Below are positions 1-14,596 of a stretch of 64,000 bases of DNA, in pieces (position 1 is the first letter of the stretch; the number at the start of each line of letters is the position of its first letter). The translations under genes and the position numbers were made by a program. The notes under the pieces were generated by a model. That model was not told the DNA's origin. It saw only the letters and a list, made by a program, of their open reading frames with translations, and did not search any database. Source of the stretch: Sulfolobus sp. E5-1-F (lineage in GTDB: Archaea > Thermoproteota > Thermoprotei_A > Sulfolobales > Sulfolobaceae); contig NZ_CP045687.1 in the NCBI RefSeq assembly GCF_009601705.1, positions 1,834,001 to 1,898,000 on the forward strand, read 5' to 3'.

Positions 1-4348
<4,348 letters not shown>

Positions 4349-4352
<4 letters not shown>

Positions 4353-4403
4353 TGACGCTCGGAAGGACGGAGTTTAAAAAATGAAGATCCTGCGCAGGGC
4401 TGA
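4349..4403 (+). ncRNA. Probable C/D-box guide sRNA overlapping the apgM stop codon
   Basis: Between the convergent apgM and dephospho-CoA kinase genes the order of boxes matches an archaeal C/D sRNA. Box C ATGATGA is at 4349-4355 and contains the apgM stop. A 12-nt guide follows, then a D'-like CGGA at 4368-4371, a spacer, a C'-like ATGAAGA at 4381-4387, a second 12-nt guide, and box D CTGA at 4400-4403. Box C and box D match consensus; C' has one mismatch and D' one mismatch. The length of about 55-60 nt is typical. The guides would direct 2'-O-methylation five nucleotides upstream of each D box; no target was assigned. Confidence 0.5.
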
Positions 4404-4440
4404 TAAAGTCAGACTTTGGCCTCTAAGGCTAAAAAGAGTG

Positions 4441-4980
4441 TTAGCATTCTTTAACTATGGCTTTTTCTAATATGTCTCTTACTCTCCACCTTATCATCTC
4501 GTTCACTGTAATTACGACAGCTCCAGCATTAGGTTGTCCATAAATTACTATATCACCGTGCATTGCACTCAATATAATCGGAATGACAAGTAAATCCTCT
4601 TCTCCATTAACAAAAACTACTCCACCTTCACTATCTCTTAGGATATTCTCCATAATTTCGAATATCTCAAATCGAATTTTCCCTGCCTCATTTATCACCT
4701 TATATTCCTTATTCTTTACAATAGCCCTATGTTGTGATATATATCTCTTGGTTTTTCCATCTATAACTTCTAAGAAAGGGATTATACCATTTTCTTCTAA
4801 TACTCTGCTTACATAATCTCCTACAGTTATAACCCGGGAACCTTGTTTTATTGATTTAGATACAAAATTTAAAAAGACATCATTATTTGTAAAAAGAATA
4901 CCATATGGTCTAGAAAGTTCTTTTCTTAAATTATCAAAAGTGAAACATAGGTTTATTTTATTATTATTGCGTACCTCCAT
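4441..4980 (-). CDS. GTP-dependent dephospho-CoA kinase (DUF359)
   Basis: Probable last enzyme of archaeal coenzyme A synthesis, phosphorylating dephospho-CoA with GTP. The 179-residue protein shows the DUF359 signatures: RPYG near residue 25, VITVGDYVS, then IDGKTKR, a GEEDLL block and a late YGQPN motif. The family was assigned as GTP-dependent dephospho-CoA kinase from work on Thermococcus; the assignment here is by motif. The ATG lies inside the end of spt4 (28-nt overlap), so it is the distal gene of the S6e-aIF2-gamma-Rpo7-Spt4 operon, an arrangement common in Archaea. Confidence 0.85.
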   Translation of the reverse strand: MEVRNNNKINLCFTFDNLRKELSRPYGILFTNNDVFLNFVSKSIKQGSRVITVGDYVSRVLEENGIIPFLEVIDGKTKRYISQHRAIVKNKEYKVINEAGKIRFEIFEIMENILRDSEGGVVFVNGEEDLLVIPIILSAMHGDIVIYGQPNAGAVVITVNEMIRWRVRDILEKAIVKEC

Positions 4981-5153
4981 GGTTTTGGTGCCTCAGTTAT
5001 TTTAGCTACTTCAGACTCTGAAGCAATGATAATAATCATACCATCCCACTCTTCTGTAAAACTAGTACTACCACATACTGGGCATACTTCCTTATCAGTC
5101 TCTATTAATGCTTTACAATTTTTACATGCTTTAAAGACTGATTTCTTAGCCAT
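4953..5153 (-). CDS. spt4: Transcription elongation factor Spt4 (RpoE'')
   Basis: A 66-residue zinc-binding partner of Spt5 that stimulates RNA polymerase processivity. It has the four-cysteine zinc site CKNC near residue 10 and CPVC near residue 27, followed by the conserved FTEEWDG strand. Length is normal for the family. It lies 6 nt downstream of rpo7 and overlaps the dephospho-CoA kinase gene. Confidence 0.95.
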   Translation of the reverse strand: MAKKSVFKACKNCKALIETDKEVCPVCGSTSFTEEWDGMIIIIASESEVAKITEAPKPWRYAIIIK

Positions 5154-5159
5154 TTATAC

Positions 5160-5702
5160 TCACTTCTTAGCTTGTGTTATCCACTCTAACTTACCTAAGT
5201 ACGGTTGCCTCATAGTTAAAGCAATTCTAGGTAATCTACCTGTTGCCGCAGATGCAACACTTATCACCCTTGCTCTTACTTTGTCACCCTTTTGTATTAC
5301 TTTCTTGGATTTCTCACCAAATATTATACCCCTTACATTGTCATATTTTAGTGTATCATCCGTTATTTGGGAGATGTGAACGAGACCATCCATTGGCCCT
5401 AAATTAACGAATACACCATAGTTATCAACTTGTAAAACCTCGCCTTCAACTACTTCTTGTACAACTGGTACATAGGTTATCATATCAAATTCAACCTCAT
5501 GATAAGTAGCACCATCACCAAATACCAGTAACCCTTCCTCGCTGGTTTTAACATTTAGTATAGCTAAAACCAGACCTAAATCCTTAAGGATCTTTTCTTG
5601 ATATTGTTGCCTTAGTTCATTTAAAGCAATCTCATTTAATGGTTTACCAAATTCATTGGGTGGGATCCTCACAATGCTACGTGCTTTAATAAGTTTATAC
5701 AT
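5160..5702 (-). CDS. rpo7: RNA polymerase subunit Rpo7 (E'), S1-domain stalk subunit
   Basis: The Rpo7 half of the Rpo4/7 stalk, which binds nascent RNA and helps open-complex formation. The 180-residue protein has the N-terminal tip domain (1-80) and an S1/OB RNA-binding domain (from about 82) recognisable by the [18 protein letters not shown] run. It begins at an ATG 3 nt after the PIN gene and is followed by spt4, so two transcription-machinery genes sit side by side in one operon. Confidence 0.95.
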   Translation of the reverse strand: MYKLIKARSIVRIPPNEFGKPLNEIALNELRQQYQEKILKDLGLVLAILNVKTSEEGLLVFGDGATYHEVEFDMITYVPVVQEVVEGEVLQVDNYGVFVNLGPMDGLVHISQITDDTLKYDNVRGIIFGEKSKKVIQKGDKVRARVISVASAATGRLPRIALTMRQPYLGKLEWITQAKK

Positions 5703-5705
5703 ACG

Positions 5706-6128
5706 TTAGATAGGATATAAGGATTTTATAATTTTACTCCTATTTTGAAGAAATAAAACTCCTATCCCCTTTTTAATTGCATTATTTTTTAATTCCTTAT
5801 CGTTAGTAAATATAAACATATTATGCCTAATGGCGGTCCTTATTAATGCCTCATCCGTAGGTAAATTATCATAATCATTTATTAAATTCCATGAGTTTTT
5901 ATATACCTCCAAATATTTCATAGCAATTTTAACTCTAGAGGTAATAATAAATCCTTTTTTATTTCTTTCAGATAAAATATCTAACTCTCTTAAGACTGTA
6001 GAATGAATAAAAAAAGTCGGTTTATAATCTAGAAATTCCAATACCTTATTAAATGGATCTAGACCATCGTACACGTATAATAAAATATTAGTATCAACCA
6101 GTATTTTTAGATCTCTATTAGCCCCCAT
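5706..6128 (-). CDS. PIN-domain ribonuclease, archaeal Fcf1-like
   Basis: A small PIN nuclease-fold protein of 140 residues from the ATG at 6128 (MGANRD). Acidic residues of the metal site are visible: the D of VDTN near the N-terminus, the E of LRELD, and the D of FTNDKEL. Its place between aIF2-gamma and rpo7 is a conserved archaeal arrangement, and the family is usually linked to Fcf1/Utp24-type rRNA processing rather than VapBC toxins; no antitoxin gene is adjacent. The frame could start at a GTG at 6143, but 6128 is preferred. It overlaps the aIF2-gamma stop by 22 nt. Confidence 0.8.
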   Translation of the reverse strand: MGANRDLKILVDTNILLYVYDGLDPFNKVLEFLDYKPTFFIHSTVLRELDILSERNKKGFIITSRVKIAMKYLEVYKNSWNLINDYDNLPTDEALIRTAIRHNMFIFTNDKELKNNAIKKGIGVLFLQNRSKIIKSLYPI

Positions 6129-7354
6129 CCTATCATTCTCCACCTACCAGCTATTTGCCTACTTATAACAGTTCTAATATTATTAGACCATATTGCTACT
6201 GGTCTTCTTAATTCCACTTCAATCTCATCCTTCTTTACAGAAGTAACTATACCCAAAGTCGTAGATGAACCAACAGATAACATCAAAGTTTCCTTAGCTC
6301 TTATGGGATCCACCTTTAACATCTCCTTAGCTCCAACTACACGTTCAAGGAGATTATACTTTATTCTGATATTCCATAAAACTGGAACATTAGCATCAGC
6401 CAAGGTGATAATACTACCAAGCAAATTATCAGCCTTAGTCAACGAAGGATCTAAATATGTGCCTATTGCTACTAAACCTCCTGGTTTAGCCTCCTTAAAT
6501 TCCTCATCTCCAAATCTTATGGATGAAATTTTTGTGAAAATAGGCTCATAAGATACTTTACCTTGTTTTTCTACTCTTAAACCCGGTAATATCTTTATTT
6601 CTTGGTCAACCTTAAATAAGCCTTGTATAATACTACCGCCAATCACACCACCCTTTAACTTATTAAATTGCGTACCGGGTTTATTAACGTCAAAACTCCT
6701 TATCACAAGCATAACAGGTTGTTGTGAAAGATCCCTATAAGGAGTCTTTATATATTCCTCTATACCTTCTATTAGGGAGTCTATATTAATCTTATGAAGT
6801 GCACTTACTGGAATTATAGGTGCATTTTCAGCCCAAGTTCCCTTTATAAACTGCTTTATTTGCTTGTACTGTGCCAATGCTTCCTCTTTGGAAACTACAT
6901 CGACCTTATTTTGAACTATAATTAGATTTTTCACTCCTATTATACCTAGAGCCACGAAATGTTCTCTAGTTTGGGGCTGGGGAAAAGGTTCATTTGCAGC
7001 AACAACAAGAATTGCACCATCCATTAACGCCGCTCCAGATAACATTGTAGCCATTAGAACCTCATGGCCTGGAGCATCAATGAAGGAAACTCTTCTCAAA
7101 AACTTAGGCTCCTCATCAGATCCACATGATTTACATGAGGGTTCGGTTACATAAGCCTCTGGTTTTTTACAACTCTCACAAATACCTATATTAGCCTCTG
7201 CGTAACCTAATTTTATTGTCATACCTCTTTTTAGTTCTTCAGAATGTTTCGATGTCCAAATTCCCGTTATAGCTTGAACTAGTGTTGTCTTACCATGATC
7301 TACATGACCAACTACACCTATGTTAACTTCTGGTTGAGCTTTAGGCCATGCCAA
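6107..7354 (-). CDS. eif2g: Translation initiation factor aIF2 gamma subunit
   Basis: GTPase that carries initiator Met-tRNA to the ribosome and, in Sulfolobus, also protects mRNA 5' ends. The 415 residues match the known Sulfolobus length. It starts with a TTG (MAWPKAQPE), has the G1 motif GHVDHGKTT, switch II DAPGH and NKVD, and a four-cysteine zinc knuckle (CESC...CKSC, about residues 57-76), followed by two beta-barrel domains. It starts 8 nt after the S6e stop. Confidence 0.97.
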   Translation of the reverse strand: MAWPKAQPEVNIGVVGHVDHGKTTLVQAITGIWTSKHSEELKRGMTIKLGYAEANIGICESCKKPEAYVTEPSCKSCGSDEEPKFLRRVSFIDAPGHEVLMATMLSGAALMDGAILVVAANEPFPQPQTREHFVALGIIGVKNLIIVQNKVDVVSKEEALAQYKQIKQFIKGTWAENAPIIPVSALHKINIDSLIEGIEEYIKTPYRDLSQQPVMLVIRSFDVNKPGTQFNKLKGGVIGGSIIQGLFKVDQEIKILPGLRVEKQGKVSYEPIFTKISSIRFGDEEFKEAKPGGLVAIGTYLDPSLTKADNLLGSIITLADANVPVLWNIRIKYNLLERVVGAKEMLKVDPIRAKETLMLSVGSSTTLGIVTSVKKDEIEVELRRPVAIWSNNIRTVISRQIAGRWRMIGWGLIEI

Positions 7355-7362
7355 AAACTACT

Positions 7363-8007
7363 TCACCTTACTATTATGGTATTAATTTGAACTATTTCTT
7401 GGCTAATAGTATTTCCTCTTATGGTTTTTCTTCTTCTTTCTCCGTCTTCATTCGGGTAAAATCCGGGAGGTCCACTTAACAATATTTTACGCTTAGCAGC
7501 TCCAGTAACGTCAAATCGCATTGGGAATCCCGAATTATCTGATCCTCCAGTTATCTTTAGCTTAACAGGTAATCCAATCAGTTGACTAGCTTCAAACGTA
7601 TCACCTATTTTTAGGCCAATCAAATTTGAGGCCTTGTTTTGATCAATACTTATTTGTAACGTCTTAGTCCTATATGCAATAGCTTCAAAATCTTCCGCTC
7701 CAAACTTTTCTGCCATAGTTTTACTTATCCATACTTCATTATCTGGTACATTTTTATCTACTTCTACCTTAAAATGTCCTTTTACCTTTACTTTTTTATC
7801 GCCTTCTTGTTTGGTTATTTCCAATGTGACAAGCGTATCAATATTTAATAATTGTTTAGTGTTCTCATTAACTTTAGCTTGGGGTACAGCTTTTCCATCC
7901 TTTTCTCCAGCTATAGATTTAACTTGGTCATTTGCCTTTACTTTAACCTTTATTCTTTTAGGCTCTACAGATTGTGGATCTGAAATGACAATTTTGAAGT
8001 CCGGCAT
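7363..8007 (-). CDS. rps6e: 30S ribosomal protein S6e with a lineage-specific N-terminal insertion
   Basis: Small-subunit ribosomal protein. The core is unmistakable: [22 protein letters not shown]-like [15 protein letters not shown] and RGNTIS towards the C-terminus. Archaeal S6e is usually about 125 residues; this one has 214, because roughly 85-90 residues (about 20-125) of lysine/valine-rich beta sequence are inserted after the opening ISDP strand. It is the first gene of the leftward operon with aIF2-gamma, and its upstream region is shared with the divergent cbiX. Confidence 0.95.
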   Translation of the reverse strand: MPDFKIVISDPQSVEPKRIKVKVKANDQVKSIAGEKDGKAVPQAKVNENTKQLLNIDTLVTLEITKQEGDKKVKVKGHFKVEVDKNVPDNEVWISKTMAEKFGAEDFEAIAYRTKTLQISIDQNKASNLIGLKIGDTFEASQLIGLPVKLKITGGSDNSGFPMRFDVTGAAKRKILLSGPPGFYPNEDGERRRKTIRGNTISQEIVQINTIIVR

Positions 8008-8084
8008 TTAACAATGCCACCTTTTGTGTGGTATACTTAAAACAAATATATAAAATCGCATCACTATAAGCTACATGAGAAACG

Positions 8085-8471
8085 TTGCTAGGAGTTTTAT
8101 TAGTTTTACATGGTAGCAAGATACCAGAATGGAAAGATGTTGGAATTAAGTACGCTGAATATTTATCTAGGTATTTTAATTTAGTAGAATTCGGCTTCTT
8201 AGAGTTCAATAAACCTACCCTGAGTGAAGCCCTAAGTAATCTTTTAGCTAAGGGTGCTGATAAGATAGTAGTAGTTCCGTTATTATTTGCAACTGGAACT
8301 CATTTCAAAAGAGATATTCCAAAGCTACTAGGCATAAATAACGACGAAAAGAAAATACAATACATGGGGAAGGAAATTGAAATAATAATAGCTGACCCTT
8401 TAGGATTTGATGAGAAAATAGGGGAAGTATTAGTTAAAAGGGTTAACGAAACTTATAACAAAAACTACTAA
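8085..8471 (+). CDS. cbiX: CbiX-type small chelatase (sirohydrochlorin cobalt/nickel chelatase)
   Basis: A 128-residue single-domain class II chelatase that inserts a divalent metal into sirohydrochlorin for cobalamin-type corrinoids. Catalytic histidines are visible in VLHGSK (His9) and [11 protein letters not shown]. Single-domain CbiX small forms homodimerise in Archaea. It starts at a TTG with an AT-rich atatataaaa box at 8046-8055 upstream; the ATG at 8075 is in another frame and stops quickly. Other corrinoid genes in the window are cbiA and the PduO-type adenosyltransferase. It ends overlapping the convergent S15 gene by 4 nt. Confidence 0.85.
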   Translation: MLGVLLVLHGSKIPEWKDVGIKYAEYLSRYFNLVEFGFLEFNKPTLSEALSNLLAKGADKIVVVPLLFATGTHFKRDIPKLLGINNDEKKIQYMGKEIEIIIADPLGFDEKIGEVLVKRVNETYNKNY

Positions 8472-8926
8472 CTTGCGCCGGCTACTAATAACTCTGCCTT
8501 TGCAGGATCATAAGCCCATTCTTGCGGAAGCTTTCCAATTCTCTTATAATATTTAGCTAAACGTCTGATCTTTGACTCAACCTCTTCTAATCCTTTCTTG
8601 GCTGTCTTATCACGTGGATATTCGTTGATGTGCCTTCTTATATTTACTGCTTTCCTTATTAGGTTAAAGAGATCCTCCGGTAGTTGAGGAGCTAAACCCC
8701 TTTCTTCTAATATTTGGGTAACCTTTTTTCCAACTATTTGTCTAACTAAGGGAATTCCATATTGATCCCTCAATATTATCCCTATCATAGATGGAGTATA
8801 ACCCCTTTTAGCTAACTCTTCAACTAGCATTTCAACTTCTTCCCTGGTTAGCCTAACCCATTTTGGTGCTCCTGCTCTAGCAGGTCTTATTGAATGTGAT
8901 TTCCCTCTAGCTCTTCTCTTGTTCAT
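8468..8926 (-). CDS. rps15: 30S ribosomal protein S15 (uS15)
   Basis: Binds the central domain of 16S rRNA. At 152 residues it is the archaeal/eukaryotic long form, opening with a basic arginine-rich tail ([12 protein letters not shown]) and a helical extension before the S15 core that includes [15 protein letters not shown]. The start ATG is followed by the standard archaeal sequence. The next leftward gene upstream (metE-like) ends 24 nt away. Confidence 0.95.
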   Translation of the reverse strand: MNKRRARGKSHSIRPARAGAPKWVRLTREEVEMLVEELAKRGYTPSMIGIILRDQYGIPLVRQIVGKKVTQILEERGLAPQLPEDLFNLIRKAVNIRRHINEYPRDKTAKKGLEEVESKIRRLAKYYKRIGKLPQEWAYDPAKAELLVAGAS

Positions 8927-8950
8927 CTATGCCTCACCAAATTACTATTT

Positions 8951-9949
8951 TTAATCTACACTATATCCTTTCCTTTTAAGTTCTTCTCTTACAATCATTG
9001 TCCCTTCTACCATCGAGATTAGTTTTTGATAGGCTATTTTTCTAGAAAGTAATTTCAGTCCACAGTCTGGATTTATCCATAACTTCTCTGGAGGGAAATA
9101 CTCTAAAATTTTTCTTATATCATTAGCAACTTCCTCAGGAGTCTCAACCCTTCTATTATGTACATCAATTACTCCAGCTCCAAGCTCCTTATCGAAACCA
9201 TGTTTCTTCAAAAGTTCTAAAGGCTTATAGTTATAAATTTTTAAGGCAAAATTTATCTGATCTACCTTAATCTCGTTCAAGTATGGCGCAACAAGGCTAT
9301 AATCACCATAACATATATGCATAACTAGCTTAGCGTTTACGCCTTTTACTGCCTCATTTATTGCCTCTACACCCCAACTTACGTCCTCCTTTCTAGTGTG
9401 TAAAGCCGGCTCATCGATTTGTATTATTTTAGCTCCAGCTTCTACTAAGTTCTTTATTTCTTGATTTATTGCTTTCGCAAGATCAAAAACTAAGTCTTTC
9501 TTACTCCTATAGTATTCATTATATGACCATTCGGCTATAGTATAAGGACCAGTTATTGTTATTTTTAGGTTATCGGTATAAGAGACCGATTTCGCAAAAG
9601 CAAACTCGTCAACTAGCATTGGTTTTCTATACTCAATTTTGCTAACAACAGAAGGCTTTCTATAATATGCTGTTCCCCACACTCTTACTGGACCATAGAA
9701 CTTGAATCCTTTCATCCTTTCCGCAAAAAATTCAACCATCTCATCCCTTCTAACTTCTCCATCTGTAGGTACATCAACTCCAGCATTATTGTGATCTTTA
9801 AGCACTGCAATCACAGCATCGTTAAAAGCTTCTTGTAAGTCCTCGTCGCTTATTTTGCCAGCTTTATGGAGTCTTATGGATTCTCTTAACCATTTAGGCC
9901 TAGGATAGCTTCCAATAACACTGGTGGTAAGTAAAGGTAGCTTACCCAT
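8951..9949 (-). CDS. metE: Methionine synthase, catalytic (MetE C-terminal-type) domain protein
   Basis: Zinc-dependent homocysteine methyltransferase catalysing the last step of methionine synthesis. The 332-residue protein corresponds to the C-terminal catalytic half of MetE. Zinc ligands are visible as MHICYG and NPDCGLK, with IDEPALH forming part of the active site. Archaeal core enzymes of this type lack the folate-binding N-terminal half and use another methyl donor, possibly a methylated corrinoid or pterin; the donor cannot be read here. It overlaps the preceding MetE-N-like gene by 8 nt, so they are co-translated. Confidence 0.88.
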   Translation of the reverse strand: MGKLPLLTTSVIGSYPRPKWLRESIRLHKAGKISDEDLQEAFNDAVIAVLKDHNNAGVDVPTDGEVRRDEMVEFFAERMKGFKFYGPVRVWGTAYYRKPSVVSKIEYRKPMLVDEFAFAKSVSYTDNLKITITGPYTIAEWSYNEYYRSKKDLVFDLAKAINQEIKNLVEAGAKIIQIDEPALHTRKEDVSWGVEAINEAVKGVNAKLVMHICYGDYSLVAPYLNEIKVDQINFALKIYNYKPLELLKKHGFDKELGAGVIDVHNRRVETPEEVANDIRKILEYFPPEKLWINPDCGLKLLSRKIAYQKLISMVEGTMIVREELKRKGYSVD

Positions 9950-10928
9950 TATTCTTCACCTTCTCTAATTTCTTTAAAAGTTTTAGTTTCTTTATAACAA
10001 CAACCTCGGGTATAAAATCAAATAAGGTATTGTTGCCTATAATTACGTCACTTACACCTTTTCGCTTGACTGAGTTATGAACTCTAATAATTGTACTTAT
10101 CCTTTCCATCTTAGTGTTCCTAGCATTTAGAATACCTAAGTATACTTTCCTAGAGGAGAAGTACGTATATACTCTCCCGAGTTTCTTCAAATTCTCAATT
10201 ACATCTATACCGAAATAATCTACTGGTAGGGAGAAAAGTATATCCAATCTTTTTAAGTTATTGATTTCAAAATAAGTTATTAGATGCTTCTCTATTTTTA
10301 CATTATTAAACATACTTTTGTATATTTCTGGTAACTTCTCCAAAACATCTCTCTTTATGTTATTATTAAATATCGCAGGTTCATGAATTTCTATAGCATC
10401 TACAACATTTGAAAGTTCTTGTGATAGTGAATTAACAGCTGATGCGTAATCACTCATTAGGTCTATTGGATTCTTATAATACCGATTATCAGATAGCACA
10501 TAGTACGTTAATGGTCCTGGAATTACAGCTTTCAACTTAGAAGCTAAACTTAATTCTTCTTTAATTTTCCTAGAAGATTCTAAGTCTTGTAGGAAAACGT
10601 TCTCCTCCCTTGCCTTTACATTTATTTTCTCTTTAATTACAGGTTGCCTATAATAGAAGTTGTTATCAAAAAACCTTTGTAAAGGACCTTTTTCAGTACC
10701 GTTAATAAAACCAAATGTTACATCAATAATATCGTCCCATCTAAATAGCCCATTGCTAGTATAATCTAATTTAACATCTCCGGCTAACTCAAATAATTTC
10801 TTGACACTCTCGTTAATGTACTTCTCTAGCTTCTCCTTACCTATCTTGCCCATATTATACCATGAAATTACTTTCCCTAATTTGGGATTTTTTGGGAAAC
10901 TACCCACTAAGGCTTTTTTCACATTCAT
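9942..10928 (-). CDS. MetE N-terminal-domain-like protein, partner of the catalytic half
   Basis: A 328-residue TIM-barrel-like relative of the MetE family, opening with [11 protein letters not shown] as in MetE domains. It contains an IHEPAIF motif parallel to the IDEPALH of its neighbour, but the zinc-binding HxC and DCGL motifs are missing, so it is probably not catalytic alone. It overlaps the PCNA3 stop by 1 nt and the catalytic metE gene by 8 nt. It is inferred to be a donor-binding or structural partner of the methionine synthase. Confidence 0.65.
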   Translation of the reverse strand: MNVKKALVGSFPKNPKLGKVISWYNMGKIGKEKLEKYINESVKKLFELAGDVKLDYTSNGLFRWDDIIDVTFGFINGTEKGPLQRFFDNNFYYRQPVIKEKINVKAREENVFLQDLESSRKIKEELSLASKLKAVIPGPLTYYVLSDNRYYKNPIDLMSDYASAVNSLSQELSNVVDAIEIHEPAIFNNNIKRDVLEKLPEIYKSMFNNVKIEKHLITYFEINNLKRLDILFSLPVDYFGIDVIENLKKLGRVYTYFSSRKVYLGILNARNTKMERISTIIRVHNSVKRKGVSDVIIGNNTLFDFIPEVVVIKKLKLLKKLEKVKNNG

Positions 10929-11665
10929 TATCCAACTTTTGGAGCTAATAAATAAGTAACTTTCCCTCCTCCCTCCATATTAAAGGATAACTGAAGAGGT
11001 TTTTGGTCACCAAACGCTATCTTGACGAAATCTGAAAGTTTAGTTAATGATAAGACATCGTCTAGATATTCTGCAGAATATGAGTTCTTCGAATTTTTAG
11101 AAAATTCTAAATCTTGAAGACCACCGGTATCTTTAGAAAATTCAACTTCAATCCCACTTTCGCCCTCAGCCTTAATTAATATTTTATCTTCATGACCCTC
11201 AATAATTACATTCTCACTCACTGTTGAAACTTCTGATATTGCTGACTTAAAACCATCTGAAGAAATAGTGGCTGATATATCGAATTGAAGGTTAATTTCC
11301 GGAATATTTTCCTCAGATACCTCAAGGTTCCTAATATTAAACACCCTATTTGTGCCTCCTATAATATTTATGATAACGCTATCTGGAGATTCACTAGCTA
11401 TTTCTATTGCCTCTTTTCTCTTAGCTACTTTCAGAATTTTCATCAAATATTGAGTATTAAAGCCAAACTTGAATTCCTCACTTACGTCATACTCTTTAAA
11501 CATCTCTTTAGGCAAGTTTACTGATATAAGAGAAATACGAGCTCTATCCAACGCTACTAATTCCACATTATCCTCCTTGAACTTTAATATCGCTTCATCG
11601 ACTAACTTGGCTAAAGCTTGTACAATATTTTTAAGAACTCTCACATCATCGTAAACTACTTTCAT
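10928..11665 (-). CDS. pcn3: DNA polymerase sliding clamp subunit PCNA3
   Basis: One subunit of the heterotrimeric crenarchaeal sliding clamp. From the ATG at 11665 (MKVVYDD) it has 245 residues, the normal PCNA length; the open frame reaches 11710, but that would add a non-homologous leader. The C-terminal YLLAPKVG and the central interdomain region fit PCNA. By recollection the sequence is closest to S. solfataricus PCNA3. It is co-transcribed with the methionine synthase pair, and its start faces the divergent cbiA gene. Confidence 0.92.
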   Translation of the reverse strand: MKVVYDDVRVLKNIVQALAKLVDEAILKFKEDNVELVALDRARISLISVNLPKEMFKEYDVSEEFKFGFNTQYLMKILKVAKRKEAIEIASESPDSVIINIIGGTNRVFNIRNLEVSEENIPEINLQFDISATISSDGFKSAISEVSTVSENVIIEGHEDKILIKAEGESGIEVEFSKDTGGLQDLEFSKNSKNSYSAEYLDDVLSLTKLSDFVKIAFGDQKPLQLSFNMEGGGKVTYLLAPKVG

Positions 11666-11773
11666 GTTAATCAATCTTATATTCCTTTCAAAAGATTTAA
11701 GACATATCATACTTTCAATCTTACTAAAGATTCAAAAGGTTTAACTATCCTTTTAGAGAATATACTTCTAACT

Positions 11774-13078
11774 ATGAGAAGGATATTATTATCATCAGAC
11801 AGAAGTGGATCAGGAAAAACGCTTATCACATCAGCAATAATGAGAGCGCTATCTAAAAAATACAGAGTTAGAGGTTTCAAAGCAGGCCCTGATTTTATAG
11901 ATCCTGGGTATCACAAGGTTGCCACGGGTTTTCCTTCAATTAACCTGGACTTATGGATGATGGGGAAAAATAATGTAAAGAGAAGTTTGATAAAATATGG
12001 AAGAGAATTCGATATAGGAATAATCGAAGGAGTAATGGGTTTATATGATGGTATAGATACGCTTTACAGCACATACGAGCTAGCTAAAGTCACTAAGACT
12101 CCAGTAATCTTGATAATAAACTGTTCCAATATAGGAAGTACTGTAGGTGCAATTGTAAAGGGGTTAAAATACTATAGAAACGATGTAAATATACGAGGAG
12201 TCATCTTTAATAAAATAGCCTCGGAGACTCATTATAACTATTGTAAAAATGCAGTAGAAGATGTTGAGGTTTTAGGCTATGTTCCATTCGATAAAAATCT
12301 GGAAGTTAAGTCCAGACATTTAGGCTTGATCACGATTGAGGATAATAAAGAGGTACAGAACTTAATTAAATATACGTCAGAATTAGTAGAGAAATACGTC
12401 GATTTAGATAAAATCTATGAGATGGCTTCCGATGAAGATCTTGAAGTTGATCTTCCTAAAGAAGATGAAAATAAGGGACTAAAACGAAAAATAGCTATAG
12501 CCTACGATCCTGCTTTTAGTTTCTATTACCAGGAGAACTTAGATATATTGAAAAGCAGATATGAATTGGAATTCTTCAGTCCCTTAAATGACGAATACGT
12601 AGAAGATGCAGATGCCATATATATCGGAGGAGGCTATCCAGAACTTCATCTAAATGAGCTAGAAAATTCCATCAAAACAAAGAGTTGGATCAAAAAAATG
12701 TCTTATTCTGGAGTGAAAATATATGCTGAATGTGGTGGTCTAATGTACTTATCAAAAACTCTGGTAGATGAGAATAATAAAAATTACAATATGGTGGGTA
12801 TTTTTGATATTGACATAAAAACTAAGGATAAATTAACAATTGGGTATACAGAATTAGAGGCAGTCAAGGAAAACTTCCTAGTCAATAAAAATAGCTTAGT
12901 TAGGGGACATGAGTTTCATATATCTAAACCCATAAGCGTCAACGAAGAGGAATTTGTATTTAAGGTTAGAATAGGAAAAGGTATTGTTAATAAATTAGAT
13001 GGTTTAAAAAGTCATAATACTATTGCAAGTTACTCCCACTTACACTTTTCTAACTTTCAGCAGAGGATTGTTTTTTAA
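11774..13078 (+). CDS. cbiA: Cobyrinic acid a,c-diamide synthase
   Basis: Glutamine- and ATP-dependent amidation of the a and c side chains of cobyrinic acid in anaerobic-type cobalamin synthesis. From the ATG at 11774 (MRRILLSS) it has 434 residues. An N-terminal P-loop NTPase domain carries SDRSGSGKT and [14 protein letters not shown]-terminal class I glutamine amidotransferase-like domain has the nucleophile loop [10 protein letters not shown], then GHEFH and the late HLHF. The frame is open to 11618, but that extension overlaps PCNA3 and has no homology. Its end overlaps the convergent membrane protein gene by 29 nt. Confidence 0.9.
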   Translation: MRRILLSSDRSGSGKTLITSAIMRALSKKYRVRGFKAGPDFIDPGYHKVATGFPSINLDLWMMGKNNVKRSLIKYGREFDIGIIEGVMGLYDGIDTLYSTYELAKVTKTPVILIINCSNIGSTVGAIVKGLKYYRNDVNIRGVIFNKIASETHYNYCKNAVEDVEVLGYVPFDKNLEVKSRHLGLITIEDNKEVQNLIKYTSELVEKYVDLDKIYEMASDEDLEVDLPKEDENKGLKRKIAIAYDPAFSFYYQENLDILKSRYELEFFSPLNDEYVEDADAIYIGGGYPELHLNELENSIKTKSWIKKMSYSGVKIYAECGGLMYLSKTLVDENNKNYNMVGIFDIDIKTKDKLTIGYTELEAVKENFLVNKNSLVRGHEFHISKPISVNEEEFVFKVRIGKGIVNKLDGLKSHNTIASYSHLHFSNFQQRIVF

Positions 13079-13808
13079 GCTCTATCTTCTTTACTCTTTC
13101 AATTAATTCAGCTACCTTGTCTATATCTTGTGAATAGAGTCTAACGTGGAATGGAAACTTCGATGATGACTTTATCTCAATGTATTTCTTATCCCTATTT
13201 TGAGAAATTTGAGCATCTACTAAATACTTTGATGGTAAAAATACTCCAGATTTGTCAGTAGCTATTACGCCCTTTTCTGTTATTTTATACGATGTAGGTG
13301 CCATGGGGATATTAGTCTGAAACTTTAGTACACGTCTATTCATTAAAAAGCTAACACCATATAACAATTCGAAATATAACACGAAAAATCCAAATTTATA
13401 CAGTGTATTATCAATGCTAGTAACAAATCTAATTATTACATAATTGTAAATTAATATTAGTATTATCATATATAAGAACATGATACCCATTGAAGAGAAA
13501 TTCTTCTTCATTACCTCAGTCGTTTCCTTTAAGTATTCTTCGTCCTTGTTAACTAGTTCACTTGCCTTTTTCTCTTCATATAACGTTCTAGCATTAGCTA
13601 TCTCACCTATGGATCGCCTTTCTCTAAGTAAAGGATTCGAACGCATCATTATTACGGATGTTATACCCAAGTAAACTAAAATATATAGTATGTAAAATTC
13701 TATAAAATATTTTGGGAAAAAGCTAAGCACTAGAGAAAACAATAACATCATTACTTGCGATAGTACTACAAACTTCCAGTTGAAGGGATTATATCCAGTA
13801 GAGGACAT
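13050..13808 (-). CDS. Predicted membrane protein, DUF2208-like
   Basis: A 252-residue protein with four likely membrane segments in two pairs: about residues 12-32 and 36-54, then about 108-128 and 138-158. Between the pairs is a charged cytoplasmic loop, and after them a C-terminal soluble beta-rich domain ending in lysine-rich helices. I recall a crenarchaeal family of unknown function (DUF2208) of this build. No catalytic motif is visible. It is transcribed alone, convergent with cbiA. Confidence 0.7.
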   Translation of the reverse strand: MSSTGYNPFNWKFVVLSQVMMLLFSLVLSFFPKYFIEFYILYILVYLGITSVIMMRSNPLLRERRSIGEIANARTLYEEKKASELVNKDEEYLKETTEVMKKNFSSMGIMFLYMIILILIYNYVIIRFVTSIDNTLYKFGFFVLYFELLYGVSFLMNRRVLKFQTNIPMAPTSYKITEKGVIATDKSGVFLPSKYLVDAQISQNRDKKYIEIKSSSKFPFHVRLYSQDIDKVAELIERVKKIELKKQSSAES

Positions 13809-13903
13809 TGCTACTATAACTTTAATAATATAGGCTTATATTTCTGTTGGGTCAATGATTTACAATTTCAAATAAATATTGTACTTAGATATGAGTAAAT
13901 ACT

Positions 13904-13912
13904 TTTTTATAC
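13904..13912 (+). promoter_or_regulatory. TATA box of the riboflavin operon
   Basis: The run ttttttata is centred about 29 bp upstream of the ribB ATG at 13937, so the operon mRNA should be leaderless or nearly so. No room is left for a riboswitch-type leader between this box and the ATG. Confidence 0.5.
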
Positions 13913-13936
13913 TATCACAGTTCTGATATTCTTGGG

Positions 13937-14596
13937 ATGGATTTTCTCAGTTTACGTAGAGATTTAGAGTCCGGAATACCACTATTAATATATGACTTTG
14001 ACGGAAGAGAGGAAGAAACAGACATGGTATTTTATGCAGGAGCAATAAGCTGGAAAAGTATATACACTCTGAGAAAAGAAGCAGGAGGATTAATATGCTA
14101 CGCAACTTCAAACAATAAAGCTAAAACACTAGGTTTGAACTTTATTTCAGAAGAGTTAAAACAACACGAAATATACAAAAAATTAGTAAAGAAACCTTCT
14201 TATGGAGATTATCCAGCATTTTCCCTATGGGTTAATCATATTAATACAAAAACTGGAATCTCTGACTACGATAGATATATTACAATAAGTGAATTACATA
14301 AAATAATAATAAAAATTGAAACAAATCCAGAAGAGGCAAGAAGAGAATTCTACGAGAATTTCATGGCACCAGGTCATGTGCCAATACTAATTGCAAGAGA
14401 CATAAGGGAGAGAAGAGGTCACACCGAGTTATCAATTGCGCTGTTACAAAAGTTAGGACTAGAAAGCAGTGCGGTAATAGCTGAAATGCTGGATGAGAAA
14501 TCAAGTATGAATAAAGAAAAAGTAAAGAAGATTGCGAGAAATTTCGGATTTCACTTCATTGAGGGAAAAGATATTTTTAAAGAGGTGGTTATATGA
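13937..14596 (+). CDS. ribB: 3,4-dihydroxy-2-butanone 4-phosphate synthase
   Basis: Makes the four-carbon precursor of the lumazine ring from ribulose 5-phosphate. The 219-residue length is standard. Visible active-site elements are the acidic loop YDFDGREEETD (about residues 18-28) for metal and substrate, and APGHVPIL in the middle. First gene of a rightward operon: ribB, ribC, ribH, GTP cyclohydrolase III, amidohydrolase. A GAGGTGG Shine-Dalgarno-like sequence near its end precedes the overlapping ribC start. Confidence 0.95.
   Translation: MDFLSLRRDLESGIPLLIYDFDGREEETDMVFYAGAISWKSIYTLRKEAGGLICYATSNNKAKTLGLNFISEELKQHEIYKKLVKKPSYGDYPAFSLWVNHINTKTGISDYDRYITISELHKIIIKIETNPEEARREFYENFMAPGHVPILIARDIRERRGHTELSIALLQKLGLESSAVIAEMLDEKSSMNKEKVKKIARNFGFHFIEGKDIFKEVVI

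Noticed and set aside
4405-4417. Palindrome AAAGTC-A-GACTTT after the sRNA
   Set aside because: Short and may simply be the convergent terminator; not enough to call a separate element.
13809-13936. FMN riboswitch upstream of the riboflavin operon
   Set aside because: The TATA box sits within 30 bp of the ATG, leaving no leader; no conserved RNA structure is visible.
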